Shown piece after piece: positions 60,330-64,000 of a stretch of 64,000 nt of DNA. Source of the stretch: Treponema peruense (GTDB lineage Bacteria; Spirochaetota; Spirochaetia; Treponematales; Treponemataceae). The notes under the pieces are model-generated. The model saw only the letters and a list, made by a program, of their open reading frames with translations, had not been told where the DNA came from and did no database searches. Numbering within the stretch: position 1 is the first letter of the stretch; each line of letters starts with the position of its first letter. The stretch lies in assembly GCF_016117655.1 (NCBI RefSeq), contig NZ_CP064936.1, positions 2,666,001-2,730,000 of the forward strand, given 5' to 3'. Position numbers and translations under genes: made by a program.

Positions 60330-60971
60330 ATGGATAAAAAAACACTTAACGAAAATCCCTTCAAGAATTATCTTGCTTCAGGAAACGAACGATTTGACAA
60401 ACAGATGGAATTCATAGCCGAAATCGATAAGATGACGCATATTATGAGACAGACATTTCTTCTGGACAAAAGCCGCCGCGAAAACGACGCCGAACATTCA
60501 TGGCATCTCGCTGTTATGGCACAGCTTTTAGGCGAATACTGTACCGATACGCCCGACATAAACAAGGCCCTCCGCATGGTCACGGTACATGACATCATCG
60601 AAATATACGCGGGCGACACATTTGCCTATGACACCGCCGGTTACGAAACAAAAGCCGCGCGCGAAAAACAGGCCGCAGACAAAATTTTTTCAATACTACC
60701 CGAAGATCAGTCCACCCAACTGCGCGCGCTCTGGGAAGAATTTGAAGCGCGGCTCACAGCAGACTCACGCTTTGCAAACTGCCTCGACAGAATTCAGCCG
60801 TTTTTTCACAACACGCTCACTCAGGGCGGAACCTGGCTCGAACACAAAGTGTCAGTTTCTGCCGTTCAGCAGAGAATGGACATCGTAAGAACCACAATGC
60901 CGGTCGTCTGGGAATGGGTACAGAAAAACATAGAAGCCGCCGTACAAAACAACTGGCTCCTGCCCAACTGA
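60330..60971 (+). CDS. HD-domain hydrolase, YfbR-like
   Basis: A 213-residue HD protein. Metal ligands are visible in NDAEHSWHLAVMAQLLGEYC, TVHDIIEIYAGDTFAYD and FANCLDRIQPF. The layout matches the HD family that includes 5'-deoxynucleotidase YfbR, which dephosphorylates dNMPs, although nucleotide specificity cannot be proved here. AAGGCTG lies ahead of the ATG. Second gene of an operon with yfcE. A palindromic element follows. Confidence 0.85.
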   Translation: MDKKTLNENPFKNYLASGNERFDKQMEFIAEIDKMTHIMRQTFLLDKSRRENDAEHSWHLAVMAQLLGEYCTDTPDINKALRMVTVHDIIEIYAGDTFAYDTAGYETKAAREKQAADKIFSILPEDQSTQLRALWEEFEARLTADSRFANCLDRIQPFFHNTLTQGGTWLEHKVSVSAVQQRMDIVRTTMPVVWEWVQKNIEAAVQNNWLLPN

Positions 60972-61016
60972 ACCGTGTGCGCAGAAAGACACTATATTTA
61001 ACTAACTGTCAGCTAA

Positions 61017-61222
61017 TGTTAAAATGCTCCCAGTCGCCCGGTGAAGTCCAAAACCGGCCAATATTGGCCTTGATGTGATTTTTGCATAGTAACTATTGTA
61101 GTTTCGAAGTAACTTTGTTACTTCGAAACGGCTAAAAATCAAATCATTTTGAACTCCCCCGTGCTCCTTCGCGCATTTTAACTTTCGTTAATATTTATCT
61201 CTTTAGGACAAGAGTCTTTCTG
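61017..61222 (-). repeat. Palindromic intergenic element, copy K
   Basis: Inverse copy with arms GTTAAAATGC and GCATTTTAAC. The first hairpin is GTTTCGAAGTAAC-TTT-GTTACTTCGAAAC (61101-61129), different in sequence from both the GTCGC type and that of copy J yet perfectly paired; the second is GGCCAATATTGGCC. It separates the converging HD gene and FtsH-like gene. Confidence 0.85.
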
Positions 61223-61231
61223 CGCGCGCTG

Positions 61232-62401
61232 TTATTCCCCGGCAATGGCGTGTTTAACATCCGCCAGTGTAAATTTTGCACGTCCCTGTTGCAATGCCAG
61301 CAATGACGCGCGGTTTATCACAGACTCAATTTTTGCGCACGAAAAGCCGTCAAATTCCCGTGCAAGAACCTGCGCGGAACAGGACTCATCTGTACCCTTA
61401 TTTCGGGTATACATTTCCACAAGCTGTACCCTTGCATCAAAATCTGGGAAAGGAACTTTCACCCGCGCGTCAAAACGACCTGGCCTTATCAACGCTTCAT
61501 CCAGTGCACTAATGCTGTTTGTCGCCGCAAGAACAAGAATTCCGTCATTCGATGTAAAACCGTCAAGTTCGTTAAGAAGAGCCGTAACAATACGCGTGTT
61601 TTCTGTCTCAATTGCCGACCCCGAATAATTGCGCCTTGTTCCAATTCCGTCGAATTCATCAATAAAAATAATACACGGAGCCATACGTCGCGCTTTTTTA
61701 AACAACATCTTTACTTTCATGGGACCAATCGCCATAAACATACTTTCAAAATCAGTAGCTTTGGCTGGAATGAACGAAACCTTTGACTCACCGGCAAGAG
61801 CTTTCGCAAACAGAGTTTTTCCGTTTCCGGGCGTGCCTTCCAAAAGAATTCCCTTTGGCATCCTTACTCCGGCCTTCTGCCATTTTTTCGGGTTCCGCAT
61901 AATGTCCATAACCTGCAGCATATCATGCTTAAGAGAATCCATTCCAACAACGTCAGAAAAATTCTTCCCTGTTGAACGCACGCATTTAAAAGTATTCGGC
62001 GAAATAAATTTCTTAAAGACAAAAATTACCGTACCAAAGAATATTATATAGAAGAAAATATCAAAAATCAGCGAAAGAACTTCACTGCCACTTTTTTCTA
62101 CATTTACTTTCACGTTGTTTTTCAAAAGGAATTCCTTGAGCAAAGGCGAGTCAGGATTTTCTGTACAAAACTTTTCATCTGTACCCTTTTTTGAATAAAT
62201 TAGATTTCTATCTGTCACCGTTACAGATTCAACTGTCCCCCTTTCTACATCTTCATAGAAGGCGGAATAAGGCTCGACAATATTTTTTTTGTCAAAGAAA
62301 AACCCCCATGACAGGTACAGAACGGCAGCCATAAAAACTGTACCTATTGCAAAAACAAATTTCTTTTTACGAGAATTCACATTTCCCCCAAAAAAATTCA
62401 A
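61232..62401 (-). CDS. FtsH-like AAA ATPase lacking the peptidase domain
   Basis: A 389-residue protein with the front part of an FtsH: membrane segment 1 (FVFAIGTVFMAAVLYLSWGF), short extracytoplasmic domain, membrane segment 2 (LIFDIFFYIIFFGTVIFVF), then the AAA module with Walker A EGTPGNGKTLFAKALAGE, Walker B IIFIDEFDGIGTRRN and the GRFDARV arginine finger region. It ends at the AAA lid (FTLADVKHAIAGE), so the M41 zinc protease domain with HExxH is missing. The sequence between its stop and the next gene holds no such domain. It may act as a membrane unfoldase. The start is a TTG after GGGAAGAG; a GTG seven codons later is possible. Confidence 0.8.
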   Translation of the reverse strand: MNFFGGNVNSRKKKFVFAIGTVFMAAVLYLSWGFFFDKKNIVEPYSAFYEDVERGTVESVTVTDRNLIYSKKGTDEKFCTENPDSPLLKEFLLKNNVKVNVEKSGSEVLSLIFDIFFYIIFFGTVIFVFKKFISPNTFKCVRSTGKNFSDVVGMDSLKHDMLQVMDIMRNPKKWQKAGVRMPKGILLEGTPGNGKTLFAKALAGESKVSFIPAKATDFESMFMAIGPMKVKMLFKKARRMAPCIIFIDEFDGIGTRRNYSGSAIETENTRIVTALLNELDGFTSNDGILVLAATNSISALDEALIRPGRFDARVKVPFPDFDARVQLVEMYTRNKGTDESCSAQVLAREFDGFSCAKIESVINRASLLALQQGRAKFTLADVKHAIAGE

Positions 62402-62416
62402 TCTCTTCCCACATCA

Positions 62417-62445
62417 ATAATAAATGTACATCCGTCAAAAGTCAA
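62417..62445 (-). promoter_or_regulatory. Promoter of FtsH-like gene
   Basis: TTGACT, 17-nt spacer, TATTAT; about 15 nt from the TTG start at 62401, leaving room for a short leader with GGGAAGAG. Confidence 0.55.
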
Positions 62446-62476
62446 AACCTCCACGCCGTGCATTTTTGCATAATTC

Positions 62477-62505
62477 TAGACAATTACACTTCTTTTCGTT
62501 ACAAT
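62477..62505 (+). promoter_or_regulatory. Promoter of pheT
   Basis: TAGACA, 17-nt spacer, TACAAT, about 30 nt before the ATG at 62535, which is preceded by AGAGGAT. Confidence 0.55.
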
Positions 62506-62534
62506 ATATGCACATCAAAATCATAGAGGATACC

Positions 62535-64000
62535 ATGCCAAAAATAGAAGTTAACGAAAAACTCTTCTTCAATCTTCTTGGAACAAAATACGATTGGGAC
62601 ACTTTTGAAAAAAAACTTACCTTTGCCAAAGCCGAACTTGACGAAAAGCCCGACATGTCACAGCCCGACGACAAGCGCGTAATAAAAATTGAACTTAACG
62701 ACACAAACCGCCCTGATCTCTGGTCCACCGGCGGAGTCACACGCTGCCTTCGTGAACATGAGGGAGCAAAGCATTCAGACTACACAGGTTTCCTCTCTAC
62801 AAAAGAAACACGCCAGGATTCAGCAGACAGAATTGCCATTGTTGATCCTGAACTCAAAGATATAAGACCTTACATGGTTTCTTTCGTCATAAGCGGAAAA
62901 CCCATTGACGAACCAATGCTCATAGACATAATGCAGACCCAGGAAAAACTCGCCTGGAACTTCGGACGCAAAAGAAAGTCTCTTTCAATGGGCGTCTACC
63001 GTGCTGCAGACATCAAGTGGCCGGTTCACTACACCGCAGCCGATCCCGACAAGGTAAGTTTTGTTCCTCTGCAGGGAGAATCCAAACAGACATGCCGTGA
63101 AATTCTTGAAACCCATCCAAAGGGAAAAGACTACGGCTACATACTCAAAGACTTCAAGAAATACCCTGTTCTTAAAGATGACAAAGGCGAAATAATGAGC
63201 ATGGCTCCTATTATCAACAGTGCCACTCTTGGACAGATAGAAATAGGCGACAAAGACCTTATGGTAGAACTTACCGGAACAGACATGGAAAGCCTCATGC
63301 TTGCCGCAAACATTGTAGCCTGTGACTTCTTCGATGCCGGATACGAAATTCTTCCTGTCAAAGTTGTGCATCCTTATGACACAGGATTCGGCAAAGAAAT
63401 TACGGCTCCTTTCTATTTTCAGGAAACAACAGACGCAAAGCTTTCTGCAATAAACAAAAAGCTCGGCAGCAGTCTTTCAGAAAAAGAAGTTTTGGACGCG
63501 CTTTACAAAATGGGAAACAAAGTTACATCAAAACAAGAATCAGGCGACACTGTATTTACAGTACAACCGGCTCCTTACCGCAACGACTTCCTGCACGAAG
63601 TAGACGTAATCGAAGATGTAATGATCGGCTGCGGACTAGACAGCTTCTCTCCCGAAAAGCCCAGTGACTTTACAATAGGCCGCCTTCTTCCCATAACCCT
63701 TTACAGCCGCAAGGTAAAAAACATTATGGCCGGAATGGGCTACCAGGAAATGATTTTCAACTACCTTGGTTCAAAAAAGACATACATAGACAACATGTGT
63801 GTAAAAGCCGACGACGTTATCGAAATTGCAAACCCGATGAGCGAAAACTATCAGTTTATACGCCCGTCAATCATTGCATCCCTTTTCGAAGCCGAAGCAC
63901 AAAGCGGCAATGCAGTCTATCCGCACAAAATCTTTGAAGTAGGAAAAATTGCATTCATCGATCCTTCTGAAAACACCGGAACAAAAACAATCCAGAGTCT
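62535..64000 (+). CDS. pheT: Phenylalanyl-tRNA synthetase beta subunit (archaeal type), partial
   Basis: The first 488 codons of PheT, cut by the right edge. It joins phenylalanine to tRNA-Phe with PheS. It lacks the tRNA-binding OB-fold domain at the N-terminus of the usual bacterial PheT and starts MPKIEVNEKLFFNLLGTKYD, the compact layout of archaeal/eukaryotic-type PheT, which spirochaetes are known to carry. Typical segments: IKIELNDTNRPDLWSTGGVT (B3/4 region), AWNFGRKRKSLSMGVYRAAD and APYRNDFLHEVDVIEDVMI. GAGGA lies upstream of the ATG. pheS is not in the window. Confidence 0.93.
   Translation, partial: MPKIEVNEKLFFNLLGTKYDWDTFEKKLTFAKAELDEKPDMSQPDDKRVIKIELNDTNRPDLWSTGGVTRCLREHEGAKHSDYTGFLSTKETRQDSADRIAIVDPELKDIRPYMVSFVISGKPIDEPMLIDIMQTQEKLAWNFGRKRKSLSMGVYRAADIKWPVHYTAADPDKVSFVPLQGESKQTCREILETHPKGKDYGYILKDFKKYPVLKDDKGEIMSMAPIINSATLGQIEIGDKDLMVELTGTDMESLMLAANIVACDFFDAGYEILPVKVVHPYDTGFGKEITAPFYFQETTDAKLSAINKKLGSSLSEKEVLDALYKMGNKVTSKQESGDTVFTVQPAPYRNDFLHEVDVIEDVMIGCGLDSFSPEKPSDFTIGRLLPITLYSRKVKNIMAGMGYQEMIFNYLGSKKTYIDNMCVKADDVIEIANPMSENYQFIRPSIIASLFEAEAQSGNAVYPHKIFEVGKIAFIDPSENTGTKTIQS

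Noticed and set aside
62390-62395. Run of C near the FtsH-like start considered as a second slippage tract.
   Set aside because: Only five or six bases and within the coding start, with no promoter spacing consequence.
1-64000. tRNA, rRNA and intact insertion sequences.
   Set aside because: No cloverleaf with T-loop GTTCGANNC context, no rRNA-like conserved block and no transposase were recognised by reading; absence is by inspection only.

Overview
The window looks like a chromosomal segment of a host-associated, anaerobic Treponema-like spirochaete. The evidence is the archaeal-type PheT, two methyl-accepting chemotaxis proteins, many lipoproteins with spirochaete-style lipoboxes, oxygen-independent ribonucleotide reductase (NrdD/NrdG), AAA-ATPase-like/PD-(D/E)XK and DUF4143 accessory genes, and moderate to low GC. 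The assignment is inferred from gene content. No rRNA, tRNA, CRISPR array or intact insertion sequence was recognised.

Layout. 1-2130: minus-strand LUD-domain gene followed by a CsgG-type lipoprotein cluster running off the left edge. 2230-6650: minus-strand envelope operon (beta-propeller/barrel protein and two lipoproteins) behind a promoter whose spacer holds a run of seven G. 6.7-10.7 kb: accessory stretch with two ATPase genes and remnants of a reverse transcriptase, a SAP/DUF6434 protein and zinc-ribbon proteins. 10.8-15.7 kb: DUF711 protein, DUF4160 gene pair, MATE exporter, GNAT. 15.8-20.9 kb: anaerobic RNR and a chemoreceptor. 21.2-31.1 kb: laforin-like phosphatase, DUF3899 protein, complete oligopeptide ABC system (OppA-B-C-D-F) and a PrsW-type protease with a histone H1-like repeat tail. 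31.2-38.9 kb: lipoprotein, TetR regulator with rRNA methyltransferase, serine hydrolase, Phd/VapC toxin-antitoxin, hypoxanthine-DNA glycosylase, OMP plus lipoprotein. 39.5-46.2 kb: two paralogous fibronectin-III lipoproteins. 47.2-58.3 kb: Tex, soluble CZB chemoreceptor, carA and a carB-dapF fusion, S1-repeat protein. 58.5-64 kb: radical SAM-Nudix fusion, YfcE phosphodiesterase, HD hydrolase, peptidase-less FtsH homologue, pheT running off the right edge.

Three features run across the whole window. (1) A family of at least eleven intergenic, nested-palindromic elements of about 150-410 bp, plus fragments. Their stems keep pairing while their sequences change, and two copies carry an extra multi-hairpin cassette flanked by AAAGT. 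This is the best candidate here for an undescribed mobile or structured system. (2) Nine genes have a good -10 hexamer ending only 6-8 nt before the ATG and no Shine-Dalgarno, which predicts leaderless mRNAs. (3) Several unusual fusions: CarB-DapF, radical SAM-Nudix, starch-binding-like module plus tyrosine phosphatase, and an SH3-like insert in OppC.
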